Source: Candidatus Saccharibacteria bacterium UBA949 (GTDB lineage Bacteria > Patescibacteriota > Saccharimonadia > Saccharimonadales > Saccharimonadaceae). Taken from it: a stretch of 8,270 nucleotides of DNA. The position numbers and the translations under genes are program-made. Location: assembly GCA_002293245.1 (NCBI GenBank), contig DBCV01000058.1, positions 2,973-11,242 of the forward strand, written 5' to 3'. Below, piece after piece: positions 1 to 6,397 of the stretch. Within the stretch, counting starts at the first letter, position 1. Each line of letters starts with the position of its first letter. The notes under the pieces are model-generated. The model ran no database searches, was not told the origin of the DNA, and saw only the letters and a program-made list of their open reading frames with translations.

Positions 1-742
1 ACCGGTCACCCTCAAAGTTCAGCACTACGTCCACCAAGTGTTCCAAAACTTTCGGCCCAGCCATCGCACCCTCTTTCGTCACATGCCCCACAATAATCAC
101 CGCCGTGCCGGAAGCTTTCGCCGCTCGAATCACCACATTCCCCGAACTCGCCACCTGCGCCATTCCGCCCGGTGCCGAATCCAACTCCGCCAAAGACAGA
201 GTCTGGATCGAATCAATAATCACCAAGTCATACTTGCCGCCAGAAATCGTCGCCGCAATATCATTAGCCGAATTAGACGAAGCGAACGCCAAATTCTCAC
301 CCAACTTACCGCCACCAGCCAGCCGAACCGCCCGCAACTTCACCTGTGCCGCTGATTCCTCGCCCGAAACATATAGCACCTTATAGCCAGTTGCCAGATT
401 CTCGGCAATCTGCATCAAAAGAGTTGACTTGCCTATCCCCGGCTGCCCAGCCAGCAAACTCACCGACCCCGGCAGTATCCCACCCCCCAGCACCACGTCC
501 AGGTCCACAAATCCCGTTGCCAACCGGCCCGTGCTCGCATCTGCCTCCACGTCCTCCAAGCTCGCTGCCTTCAGTTGCGATCCGCTCGCCATGCCCTTTG
601 CCACCGCTGACTTTCCGCCCGTCGCAGCGCCAACCAATTCAACAACCGTATTCCACTCCCCGCACACCTCGCACCGCCCCGTCCACTTGGCACTCTCCGC
701 CCCGCACTTCTCGCACACAAACTTTCGCCTCACTTTTGCCAT
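1..742 (-). CDS. radA: DNA repair protein RadA (Sms), N-terminal 247 residues, runs off left edge
   Basis: RadA is a RecA-related ATPase and branch-migration helicase that processes recombination intermediates in the cytoplasm. The reverse-strand translation starts MAKVRRKFVCEKCG. It shows the RadA N-terminal zinc finger (Cys10, Cys13, Cys24, Cys27), the Walker A motif GQPGIGKST (99-107), a Walker B strand LVIID (183-187), and the RadA-typical stretch GHVTKEGAMAGPKVLEH near 219-235. RadA is usually about 450 residues, so the KNRFG motif and the Lon-like C-terminal domain lie beyond position 1. The ATG at 742 is chosen because the product begins as RadA normally does. A 17-bp-spaced extended -10 promoter ends 7 nt before this ATG, so the message is predicted to be leaderless. 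The gene is separated from the upstream 620-aa gene by that gene's terminator. Family assignment is firm; the leaderless reading is inference. Confidence 0.97.
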   Translation of the reverse strand, partial: MAKVRRKFVCEKCGAESAKWTGRCEVCGEWNTVVELVGAATGGKSAVAKGMASGSQLKAASLEDVEADASTGRLATGFVDLDVVLGGGILPGSVSLLAGQPGIGKSTLLMQIAENLATGYKVLYVSGEESAAQVKLRAVRLAGGGKLGENLAFASSNSANDIAATISGGKYDLVIIDSIQTLSLAELDSAPGGMAQVASSGNVVIRAAKASGTAVIIVGHVTKEGAMAGPKVLEHLVDVVLNFEGDR

Positions 743-748
743 GCCCCC

Positions 749-777
749 AGTATATCACCTGGCAATCTTTTGCGCAA
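749..777 (-). promoter_or_regulatory. radA promoter, predicted leaderless start
   Basis: On the minus strand, TTGCGC (772-777) is followed after 17 bp by TATACT (749-754), with TG one base upstream of the -10 (extended -10, TGATATACT). Standard spacing places +1 at 742, the A of the radA ATG. The -35 is a poor match (TTG conserved only) and overlaps the T-run of the upstream terminator. There is no space for a transcribed Shine-Dalgarno. Confidence 0.7.
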
Positions 778-804
778 AAACCCTCCGGAAACTTCCCGGA
801 GGGT
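776..804 (-). terminator. Intrinsic terminator of the 620-aa gene
   Basis: Minus-strand stem with arms ACCCTCCGG and CCGGAGGGT (hairpin 780-804), followed by TTTTT (776-780). It lies 13 nt after the stop codon at 818. The T-run is shared with the radA -35 region, so termination and radA initiation are directly juxtaposed. Confidence 0.88.
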
Positions 805-817
805 CAAAACAAAAATG

Positions 818-2680
818 CTATTCAATCAGCTCAGGCGCACCGTACGGCGACAAGACCCCGTCAAACACAAAAGTTCCGGTCCCCGCCATCTTATAGCCCC
901 GTCCAGCCTCCAGTAGGCCCTCTTCGTAAAATGGCAGTACTAAGTCCATACCAGCCGCCCGGCAGTTCGCTAGCTTGACCCGTGAATTAAACGGATACCC
1001 GCTAATTCTGTGTACCCAAACCTTCGGCAACGCCATCGGCATACCAAGCAGGCAAACTTCACCCGCCACAATCTCGTCACCTGCCGTGCGCTCGAAAACA
1101 AACAGCGCCATCACGCTCTCCAGATCGGGTTCAACAGCGTATGACTCCAGTCTCGGCTCATCCAACTTGGTTGCACAGGTCTCAAAACTTTCCCACGGCA
1201 TTATTACATCAGTCGAACGGACATTAATCTGAGTTCCCGCCGCATTTTCAAAATGCGAAAAAGCTCGGTAATTCGGACGCGGATCGGCTAATTCATCCGG
1301 TGATGCACTCGCCCGGACTCGCAGCAATTCCGTAATTCCATCCGGACCGCTACTAAACGGCCGGCTCAAATCGCTCGCCGAAAACCACTCGGGCAATTCA
1401 GCACCCTCTTTTCTTTGAGGATTCCAATGGTTCTGCCCCCTCTCGTACTGCGTCAATCCCGAAAACCGCACATGCGTTTCAATAAAACCGTCTTCGGCCA
1501 CAGTCGCGCTTTCAATATAGCACAGCGCGCCATATCTCCCCGGTGGTAGATCAAGCAGTCGCGGCACCGACATCTCCTGTCGATCCAAAAGCTCGTACTT
1601 AAAAACCGGTATCTGCACGCCCGACTCACCAGTATCTATTGTCGAATCCAGCCACCATACATCGCCGGTTTTCACACTCCCGGGCCTAGACACAGGTACA
1701 AGAACCGTATCGCTCGGCTCGCCATCCCCCGAATTCCTGACCAAGCTGGCCACATCAAGTTCGACTTCACCAAACACAAGCCCAGGTCCGAATGAGCACG
1801 CCAGTGCATATTCGTAGATGCGCCCCGGTACAAGCCGTTTGCAAACGCTAACCACCGTAAACTCCGTCTTATATTCCACTTTGGGCCCAATTAGCCGCAC
1901 TCCTCCATGTCCAAAAGGGGCTATAGTAGAGCGGGGGTTAAACACCAACTTCACCTGAGCATAGAGCCCAGCTAGTGATCGCCCGAGCTCTACGCGCCCG
2001 CCCTTTTCATCAACAAAGGCGTCTCGCGCCCACCGCAGGCTGAACTCCTGGCCCAGGTACAACAGGTGTTCCTTCCAAGCCGATATATCAACCTTTTTAA
2101 GTAACTGATGTATCTCCCACAGCTCAATATCCCTATCGCCGGCAGTAGTTCCCGGTACAAACCTTACCAAAGCCCTGCATACAACTTCTTGCAGGTAACC
2201 TTGATGATTAAACCCAAACTGCTTCTTCACCCGCCAGACCTCTTCGCTACACCCACAGTCACGCACATTCCGAATGTCCTGAACCTCGACTTCGCCGCCG
2301 GTGATGTCAAAAAACACCACGGCCTCCAGCATCATCGGTCCGAAGTCGCACTTCGCTTCCGCAGCGCTTTCATCAAATAGCTTATCGGCCAGTTGGTCAA
2401 ACCAAGCCACGGTCAGTCTCTCCCAAGCTTTCGGTGCAGTCGAAAAATACATCCCCTCGCCGCCAAACGGCAGATCGCGAACCGTAAAACTGTCCACTGC
2501 CTTGCCACCCAGCCATTCGAGTTTTCCCTGTCCGCTCGTCAGCACCACCCGCGACGATGGACTCGACATCATGTGCGGCAACCGCACATCCTCCTTGCTA
2601 AACGTCATCAAGCACTTGTAGCTACCATCCGGCAGCACCTTGCCGGCCACCTTGTGGCTCTCGGTCATCACTCGCGACAT
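818..2680 (-). CDS. 620-aa protein of unknown function with repeated CxFGP-type domains
   Basis: I do not recognise this protein. It has no signal peptide or TM segment, so it is predicted cytoplasmic, and it appears rich in short beta-prone stretches. The motif CxFGP occurs at 111-115 (CDFGP) and 295-299 (CSFGP), each followed 14 residues later by an Asp (125, 309). After the second copy come DVWW (340-343), GE (351-352), Pro358 and EL (363-364). The 206-aa neighbour has the same residues at nearly the same spacing. Weaker repeats may exist around 378-408 (LPPGRYGALC) and 520-545 (VAGEVCLLG). The ATG at 2680 is preceded by AAAGGAGAG with good spacing. The gene has its own promoter, a 73-nt leader containing the shared AATTTGCT element, and its own terminator, so it is monocistronic. 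The C-over-G bias is milder than in radA or the sortase. Coding status is very likely from length and signals; function is unknown. Confidence 0.9.
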   Translation of the reverse strand: MSRVMTESHKVAGKVLPDGSYKCLMTFSKEDVRLPHMMSSPSSRVVLTSGQGKLEWLGGKAVDSFTVRDLPFGGEGMYFSTAPKAWERLTVAWFDQLADKLFDESAAEAKCDFGPMMLEAVVFFDITGGEVEVQDIRNVRDCGCSEEVWRVKKQFGFNHQGYLQEVVCRALVRFVPGTTAGDRDIELWEIHQLLKKVDISAWKEHLLYLGQEFSLRWARDAFVDEKGGRVELGRSLAGLYAQVKLVFNPRSTIAPFGHGGVRLIGPKVEYKTEFTVVSVCKRLVPGRIYEYALACSFGPGLVFGEVELDVASLVRNSGDGEPSDTVLVPVSRPGSVKTGDVWWLDSTIDTGESGVQIPVFKYELLDRQEMSVPRLLDLPPGRYGALCYIESATVAEDGFIETHVRFSGLTQYERGQNHWNPQRKEGAELPEWFSASDLSRPFSSGPDGITELLRVRASASPDELADPRPNYRAFSHFENAAGTQINVRSTDVIMPWESFETCATKLDEPRLESYAVEPDLESVMALFVFERTAGDEIVAGEVCLLGMPMALPKVWVHRISGYPFNSRVKLANCRAAGMDLVLPFYEEGLLEAGRGYKMAGTGTFVFDGVLSPYGAPELIE

Positions 2681-2753
2681 CTGTCATCTCTCCTTTTCGC
2701 TAAAGAATAGCAAATTTTTAACGTCCGAGGCTAATCCACGCCTCCAACCTATA
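2681..2753 (-). promoter_or_regulatory. Structured 5' leader of the 620-aa gene with shared AATTTGCT element
   Basis: From predicted +1 at 2753, the leader contains a hairpin with arms GAGGC and GCCTC and an 8-nt loop (2727-2744). The sense motif AATTTGCT follows (2709-2716), part of a second hairpin (2695-2714) in which TTTGCTA pairs with TAGC-G-AAA around a TTCTT loop with one bulged G. The Shine-Dalgarno AAGGAGAG follows directly. The same octamer occupies the equivalent place in three other leaders of this window. Structures were drawn by eye, not folded. Confidence 0.6.
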
Positions 2754-2759
2754 CCCAAT

Positions 2760-2788
2760 ATCCTAGCACCTCTGCCCGCAAATGTCAA
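2760..2788 (-). promoter_or_regulatory. Promoter of the 620-aa gene
   Basis: Minus-strand TTGACA (2783-2788, perfect -35), 17-bp spacer, TAGGAT (2760-2765) with TGC immediately upstream (extended -10). Predicted start is near 2753. Confidence 0.8.
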
Positions 2789-2820
2789 CCCAGCAAAGGG
2801 CAGCGGAAAGCCAGCCGTCA

Positions 2821-2845
2821 GAAACCCCCGCGTCTCCGCAGGGGT
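2821..2845 (-). terminator. Intrinsic terminator of the 206-aa gene
   Basis: Minus-strand stem of nine pairs including one T-G wobble (arms ACCCCTGCG and CGCGGGGGT) closed by a GAGA tetraloop of the GNRA type (2833-2836). It lies 15 nt after the stop at 2861. The T-run is short (TTTC), so efficiency may be modest. Confidence 0.75.
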
Positions 2846-2860
2846 CACATAAAACCTTGC

Positions 2861-3481
2861 TTATCTGTTATTCACCAGCATCGGCGTCGCAAGAGCCACC
2901 ACCTGATGTTCACCGGAACACAGTTCGGCCACAATCGGCACTCTATAGGTTTCGCCGGCAGTCACGGAGTTTTCAACGTCCTCTGTGAAATACACGTCGT
3001 ACTGCATGCCGCCGACAGTACAAATCGCGTACCCGCCTGGACCGCGATCCCAATTCTCACCCTCGTCGTATTCATCAAGGCTAACGTCGGGCATCACATC
3101 TTCAACCGCTATCACCGGCCCAAAACGGCAACGGTCAGTCAGATGGAGCCCGGTCACCTTAATCTCGCTGCTCTCATCGCCCTGAATCATAAAGCGCACG
3201 TCTGCGGTCATGTCCTGAATAAGCCAGCCCTTCGCCAACCGTCTCGGATTTAATTTTCCGATGGATACGCCAACCCCGCTAATATCAAAACTATTATATG
3301 GGCCGTTTACATCCACCATGAACCCAGGTATGTCTCGGGGCTTGAACTGCACCTCTATATCGCGCGATTCGCGCAGGCGATATAGTCTTGCGCCACTCAA
3401 ATCCAAGATAGCCGTACCTCTCACTCGCGCATACATGATATGCGCATCTTTCAGTAGATAACCACCATTCGCGAGTACCAT
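2861..3481 (-). CDS. 206-aa protein of unknown function sharing the CxFGP domain
   Basis: I do not recognise this protein. No TM segment or signal peptide is visible, so it is predicted cytoplasmic. The open frame extends upstream to 3613, but that ATG lies inside the promoter. The real start is the ATG at 3481, preceded by AAAAGGAGGAGA at ideal distance, giving MVLANGGYLLKD. Residues 118-122 are CRFGP, followed by DV (132-133), DVYF (162-165), GE (176-177), Pro182 and EL (186-187). These match the series around residue 295 of the 620-aa neighbour with offsets from Cys of 14, 44, 58, 64 and 68 versus 14, 45, 56, 63 and 68. The acidic stretch DEYDEGENWD (136-145) is notable. The gene is monocistronic, with its own promoter, a 116-nt leader and a terminator. 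Function is unknown. The shared domain suggests the two proteins act in the same process, which is inference. Confidence 0.88.
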   Translation of the reverse strand: MVLANGGYLLKDAHIMYARVRGTAILDLSGARLYRLRESRDIEVQFKPRDIPGFMVDVNGPYNSFDISGVGVSIGKLNPRRLAKGWLIQDMTADVRFMIQGDESSEIKVTGLHLTDRCRFGPVIAVEDVMPDVSLDEYDEGENWDRGPGGYAICTVGGMQYDVYFTEDVENSVTAGETYRVPIVAELCSGEHQVVALATPMLVNNR

Positions 3482-3597
3482 ATAGTCTCCTCCTTTTTTC
3501 GGGGCCAATTCCGTCGACTTTTTTGCCCACGCAAAACCCTCGCAATTGCAATTAGATAGCAAATTTGTAAGTTGCGGTGAGCAAAAAATGCCCCTAT
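3482..3597 (-). promoter_or_regulatory. 5' leader of the 206-aa gene with shared AATTTGCT element
   Basis: This is the longest of the four leaders (116 nt from predicted +1 at 3597). It contains sense AATTTGCT at 3558-3565. Complementary pentamers CGCAA (3572-3576) and TTGCG (3541-3545) could enclose the element, and a smaller stem TTGC/GCAA is possible inside. The structure is weaker than in the other three leaders. A strong Shine-Dalgarno (AAGGAGGAGA) precedes the ATG at 3481. Confidence 0.55.
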
Positions 3598-3603
3598 GCC
3601 TAG

Positions 3604-3632
3604 ATTGTAGCATAGATAACGCAAAACGTCAA
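3604..3632 (-). promoter_or_regulatory. Promoter of the 206-aa gene
   Basis: Minus-strand TTGACG (3627-3632), 17-bp spacer, TACAAT (3604-3609) preceded by TGC (extended -10). Predicted start is near 3597. Confidence 0.82.
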
Positions 3633-3653
3633 TGGAGACTCTGCCAAAAACGC

Positions 3654-3686
3654 AAAATCCCCCGCAGGCACCTTCTTCCTGCGGGG
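3654..3686 (-). terminator. Intrinsic terminator of the 122-aa membrane protein gene
   Basis: Minus-strand stem with 9-bp arms CCCCGCAGG and CCTGCGGGG around a 9-nt loop (3660-3686), then GATTTTG (short T-run 3654-3657). It lies 11 nt after the stop at 3698 and upstream of the 206-aa promoter. Confidence 0.82.
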
Positions 3687-3697
3687 ATACATATTTA

Positions 3698-4066
3698 TTA
3701 CTTTTGCTCAATTCCTTCTCTCTTCTTTACTACCGGTCTTCGATAACGCGTCACCATCATCATCTCAGTCCATGCAGTAGACGCAAAAAGAATGCCAAGC
3801 GCCATGATCGTCACTGCGGCAACAAGCACAATTATCACTACTTGTTGTGCACTTTGACCTTCCTTTTCCGGCGGCTGAAGCTGGTTATCAACATTCACCA
3901 CAACCGTAGTGGGCTCGGAGTCAATCAGCTCCACCGTGTTTTGGGCACTTACCAAGCCAATCTGCTTGATTGCATCACTGGTTAACCCGAACATGCCCCA
4001 TAAGACCAACCCAAGGATCGCTACCAATACTAAGATAATCAAAGTAAGCTTCGTGCTCTTCTTCAT
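3698..4066 (-). CDS. 122-aa two-pass membrane protein, MKKST/DAIxQxG type
   Basis: Small membrane protein of unknown function. TM1 is at about 7-28 after the basic start MKKSTK. A polar loop of about 45 residues follows (DAIKQIG at 31-37, then a stretch with several acidic residues), then TM2 at about 76-97 and a basic tail (TRYRRPVVKKREG). The charge pattern predicts N-in, loop outside, C-in. The start, TM1 and the DAIxQ(I/L)G motif match the 184-aa protein at 5738-6292, and the two genes share their promoter and leader sequence, so they are probably diverged duplicates at least in the 5' part. The ATG at 4066 is preceded by AAGGGGAG at 7-nt spacing. The gene is monocistronic with its own terminator. 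It lies next to the sortase gene but has no visible LPXTG-like sorting motif, so it is not an obvious sortase substrate. Confidence 0.88.
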   Translation of the reverse strand: MKKSTKLTLIILVLVAILGLVLWGMFGLTSDAIKQIGLVSAQNTVELIDSEPTTVVVNVDNQLQPPEKEGQSAQQVVIIVLVAAVTIMALGILFASTAWTEMMMVTRYRRPVVKKREGIEQK

Positions 4067-4170
4067 TAAAAATCTCCCCTTACGACAGAATTTTTTGCTA
4101 CAAAAGCAAATTACTAAAGTGCAACCGGGGGAGTCTCCTGCTTATTAGAAGACTCTCAAAAGCCCGCCAT
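4067..4170 (-). promoter_or_regulatory. Structured 5' leader of the 122-aa gene, paralogous to the leader at 6293-6391
   Basis: From predicted +1 at 4170, hairpin 1 starts at +16 (4131-4155), with 5' arm GAGTCTTCT, 7-nt loop AATAAGC and 3' arm AGGAGACTC, nine pairs. Hairpin 2 (4094-4110) pairs TTTGCT with AGCAAA around TTTGT and includes the shared AATTTGCT (4105-4112). No T-run follows hairpin 1, so it does not look like an attenuator. The Shine-Dalgarno AAGGGGAG lies 3' of both. Homology with the 184-aa leader spans promoter to Shine-Dalgarno. No known riboswitch class is recognised. Confidence 0.7.
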
Positions 4171-4176
4171 GTCCCT

Positions 4177-4205
4177 ATCGTAGCACAGATAGTTGGAAAA
4201 GTCAA
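4177..4205 (-). promoter_or_regulatory. Promoter of the 122-aa gene
   Basis: Minus-strand TTGACT (4200-4205), 17-bp spacer, TACGAT (4177-4182) with TGC directly upstream. The -35 and the following TTT match the promoter of the 184-aa gene. It lies just downstream of the sortase stop codon (4234). No clear terminator for the sortase is seen here, so readthrough from the sortase gene is possible. Confidence 0.8.
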
Positions 4206-4233
4206 CTAGAATCAGCTCCACCTCAGGCAAAAC

Positions 4234-5628
4234 TTACCCCCGGCCAGTAAAGAAGTTAATAACGCGCTCAAAAAACGTTGGTGAATTGGACGGCATAGCC
4301 GCATCGTCCGCCGAACCCTCTGAGTCATCCCCCACCGGCTCCGCCACGCCCGCCCCCGCCGGGTTCGGATTGATCTGTTCCGCCGTCACCAGCAACCGAT
4401 ACTGCGCCGTACCCACCGGCGTACAAGTGACTAGCGTCAAGAACGGCCGATCCGCCACATAGACCAACTTACCCGAGTCTTCCGGATTCACCGTCTCCAA
4501 CCGCGAAACCACATACGTGTACCGCACCCCCGCATAATTCACATAAATCGTGTCTCCCGGCGCCAATCGCTCAAGTTGCGCAAAAATAAACTTATACTCA
4601 CCCCTGTCAAACACATCGTTGCTGGAATGCCCCGAAAGCACAAAATTGCCAATCTGCCCCGGCAGCGCCGAAGCCCCCGGAATCGCAAAATGCGTAACGC
4701 CATACTTCATCCCCTCTTGCTGCGAGGGATTATCACTCGCCACATTCAGCACAATCGGCACCTCCACATTGATTTTCGGGATAATCAGTAGCGCCCGACC
4801 GTCCACCGCGGTAGTCAAAGTCGGGTCGATTTCGGTCATACTGGCCGTCTCGCCCCCATTTGGGCTAATATACGCCTTGACTGTGCCGACAAACAAACGA
4901 TTGTATTGCAGAAATAGTGCAATCACTACCGTAGCTGAACCAATCACAATCGACCAAAACAACCTAGACCTCTTCACTTTCTCCGCCGCCTTTTTAGTGC
5001 CGCTCTGCAACCTATGTTTAACCCTATCGGCGAATCGCGTCCTCCTACTCGCCGGCAGCGGCTTCAGTTCTGTCGCTCCGCTGTCCGGCGCCCGGCCAGC
5101 CATCACCGCCCCAGAACCAGTCCGCCGATCCACCCTTGTCGCTCCAGTCTCAGCCCCCTCATGCGCCACATCAGTCCCAACCCCCTCCTGCGCACCCCTC
5201 TGCTTCGCATAATACTCTTTGTAGTAATTATTATAATACCCCGTCCACGCCGTATGATACTTCTTCCACTGCTCCGCATCGATCTGCAAAACCTTGGGCC
5301 GCTCAACAATAGCCCTAGTATCCGCGGCGACCTTAGCGGCTTCCTCTTTCTCCGCAGCTAGTCTTTTCCGCTGCTCTTCCTGCGCCCTCAATCTCCAACT
5401 TTCAGGCACCGTAAAGCTAGCGGGTTTCGCTACCGGATCGCCAATCTTCCCCCTGAACGCCGCCTCAATCCTCCTACTCGCATCCTCAATCTCCTGCGCC
5501 CGCGCCCGCTCCGCCGCCGCCACATCAAACCGATCCAACTGCCGCCACGAAACCGCATCCTCGCTCGGACTCCCCCGCCCCGTCCCGCTAAACTTATATT
5601 CTACTCTATCTTCCGTACCGTTCGCCAT
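4234..5628 (-). CDS. Membrane-anchored sortase with long cytoplasmic N-terminal extension
   Basis: Sortases are cysteine transpeptidases that cleave sorting motifs and attach proteins to the cell wall or polymerise pilins outside the membrane. In this 464-aa product, a single TM at about 222-240 (LFWSIVIGSATVVIALF) precedes the catalytic domain (about 277-418). His334 (LSGHSS), Cys402 (LVTCTP) and Arg411 (QYRLLV) form the expected triad, and LIIPKINVEVPI is a typical sortase start strand. The class cannot be fixed by eye; it resembles class D/E-like domains. Unusually, about 220 residues precede the TM: an Ala/Glu/Arg-rich likely coiled coil (36-58, 78-108), a Tyr-rich block (121-140, with YYNNYY and EYY) and a Gly-rich linker. 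The C-tail after 420 is acidic and ends in an amphipathic FFERVINFF. The ATG at 5628 is chosen over the TTG at 5658 because the latter lies upstream of the predicted start site. No sorting-motif substrate is in this window. Confidence 0.93.
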   Translation of the reverse strand: MANGTEDRVEYKFSGTGRGSPSEDAVSWRQLDRFDVAAAERARAQEIEDASRRIEAAFRGKIGDPVAKPASFTVPESWRLRAQEEQRKRLAAEKEEAAKVAADTRAIVERPKVLQIDAEQWKKYHTAWTGYYNNYYKEYYAKQRGAQEGVGTDVAHEGAETGATRVDRRTGSGAVMAGRAPDSGATELKPLPASRRTRFADRVKHRLQSGTKKAAEKVKRSRLFWSIVIGSATVVIALFLQYNRLFVGTVKAYISPNGGETASMTEIDPTLTTAVDGRALLIIPKINVEVPIVLNVASDNPSQQEGMKYGVTHFAIPGASALPGQIGNFVLSGHSSNDVFDRGEYKFIFAQLERLAPGDTIYVNYAGVRYTYVVSRLETVNPEDSGKLVYVADRPFLTLVTCTPVGTAQYRLLVTAEQINPNPAGAGVAEPVGDDSEGSADDAAMPSNSPTFFERVINFFTGRG

Positions 5629-5660
5629 CTCAAAGCCACCCGCTCCCTTAATATACAACC

Positions 5661-5689
5661 ATTATACCACACCCTCCCAAAAACCCTAA
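5661..5689 (-). promoter_or_regulatory. Sortase promoter
   Basis: Minus-strand TATAAT (5661-5666, perfect -10) with TGG upstream (extended -10). 17 bp further is a poor -35, TTAGGG (5684-5689). Predicted start is near 5654, giving a 26-nt leader with AAGGGAG as the likely Shine-Dalgarno. This leader has no AATTTGCT element. Confidence 0.7.
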
Positions 5690-5700
5690 CCAAAACCCGT

Positions 5701-5731
5701 AAAAACCCCGCGGAACATTACTCCCGCGGGG
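5701..5731 (-). terminator. Intrinsic terminator of the 184-aa gene
   Basis: Minus-strand stem with perfect 8-bp arms CCCCGCGG and CCGCGGGG (5706-5731, 10-nt loop) followed by TTTTT. It lies 6 nt after the stop at 5738 and insulates the sortase promoter downstream. Confidence 0.9.
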
Positions 5732-5737
5732 ATCAAA

Positions 5738-6292
5738 CTATTGCCTTTGCTGGCCATTGCCGCAATTACTCTGCGCAGCTCTAGCCTTTTCTGCGCGCAT
5801 TCTCTTTATCAACCTGCGCAAAACAACGCAGAGTAAGACGTTCAGCGCCCAAGAGACAACTATGCTCGCATCACTCCATATTACGACCGCTAGCATCCCG
5901 ACCACAAGAAAGAAAAATCTCACGAAAAGGATCTTGCCTGGCATTTGTCGATCTGGTAATTCAGTATAGGTAAGAATAATACCAATCACCAATACGTACA
6001 TCAAGGCGTACGTTAAAAAAATCAACGCCGTGGGAACGAAATCCCCGAACTCATTCGAATCGACAAGCTCAAGCTGACTTTCCATTTCCAACTCCGGATC
6101 TTCGGTTATAAAGGTCTCCATGGCCTCCATTTTGTCATCCGGGTAATTATCTTCGATCGGCGGCGCTGCGCTCTGCCGAGCAAACATCCCCAATTGCCAT
6201 ATAGCGTCGTTAATAAGACTAAACGCCGCCAACAGCACAATCATCGCCGCCAAAATCGCCGTAACCGCTACAATTACCGTACTCTTCTTCAT
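5738..6292 (-). CDS. 184-aa four-pass membrane protein, MKKST/DAIxQxG type
   Basis: Membrane protein of unknown function. TM1 is at about 6-27, followed by DAIWQLG (29-35), a strongly acidic loop (about 46-84, including EDPELEMESQLELVD), TM2 about 86-108, TM3 about 120-139, TM4 about 142-158, and a basic tail (RRLIKRMRAEKAR). Predicted topology is N-in with the acidic loop outside and C-in. The start and TM1 region parallel the 122-aa protein (3698-4066), which lacks the last two TM segments. The open frame extends to 6331, but the ATG at 6292 has a good Shine-Dalgarno (GGGAG, 8 nt) and aligns with the MKKST start of the paralogue. The gene is monocistronic, with its own promoter, leader and terminator, and is transcribed divergently from the SDR operon. 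Confidence 0.88.
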   Translation of the reverse strand: MKKSTVIVAVTAILAAMIVLLAAFSLINDAIWQLGMFARQSAAPPIEDNYPDDKMEAMETFITEDPELEMESQLELVDSNEFGDFVPTALIFLTYALMYVLVIGIILTYTELPDRQMPGKILFVRFFFLVVGMLAVVIWSDASIVVSWALNVLLCVVLRRLIKRMRAEKARAAQSNCGNGQQRQ

Positions 6293-6391
6293 CAAAATCA
6301 CTCCCATCACGGTAATTAACTGCAAAAGCAAATTGCTAATGTTCTACTGGGGAATTCCCTGCCTACCAGGAAACTCTCATAACCCCGTCAA
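6293..6391 (-). promoter_or_regulatory. Structured 5' leader of the 184-aa gene, paralogous to the leader at 4067-4170
   Basis: From predicted +1 at 6391, hairpin 1 starts at +16 (6352-6376), with 5' arm GAGTTTCCT, loop GGTAGGC and 3' arm AGGGAATTC, nine pairs including two wobbles. At the fifth pair the 122-aa leader has C-G where this one has T-A, a compensatory change. Hairpin 2 (6314-6334) pairs AATTTGCT with AGTTAATT around TTTGC, with one T-T mismatch and one wobble. The Shine-Dalgarno GGGAG follows. Confidence 0.72.
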
Positions 6392-6397
6392 ACCCTC

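Noticed and set aside
346..978. 210-aa Pro-rich plus-strand open frame
   Set aside because: Spans the radA start, the terminator and the 3' end of the 620-aa gene in antisense; composition reflects the reverse complement of those genes.
3482..3613. 44-residue N-terminal extension of the 206-aa protein from the ATG at 3613
   Set aside because: That ATG lies within the promoter spacer, upstream of the predicted start site. The ATG at 3481 has a strong Shine-Dalgarno.
4131..4155. Hairpin 1 of the 122-aa leader as a transcription attenuator
   Set aside because: No T-run follows the 3' arm, and the paralogous hairpin at 6352-6376 also lacks one.
4550..5212. 220-aa plus-strand open frame opposite the sortase
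   Set aside because: Antisense shadow of the sortase gene, whose catalytic residues and TM segment are intact.
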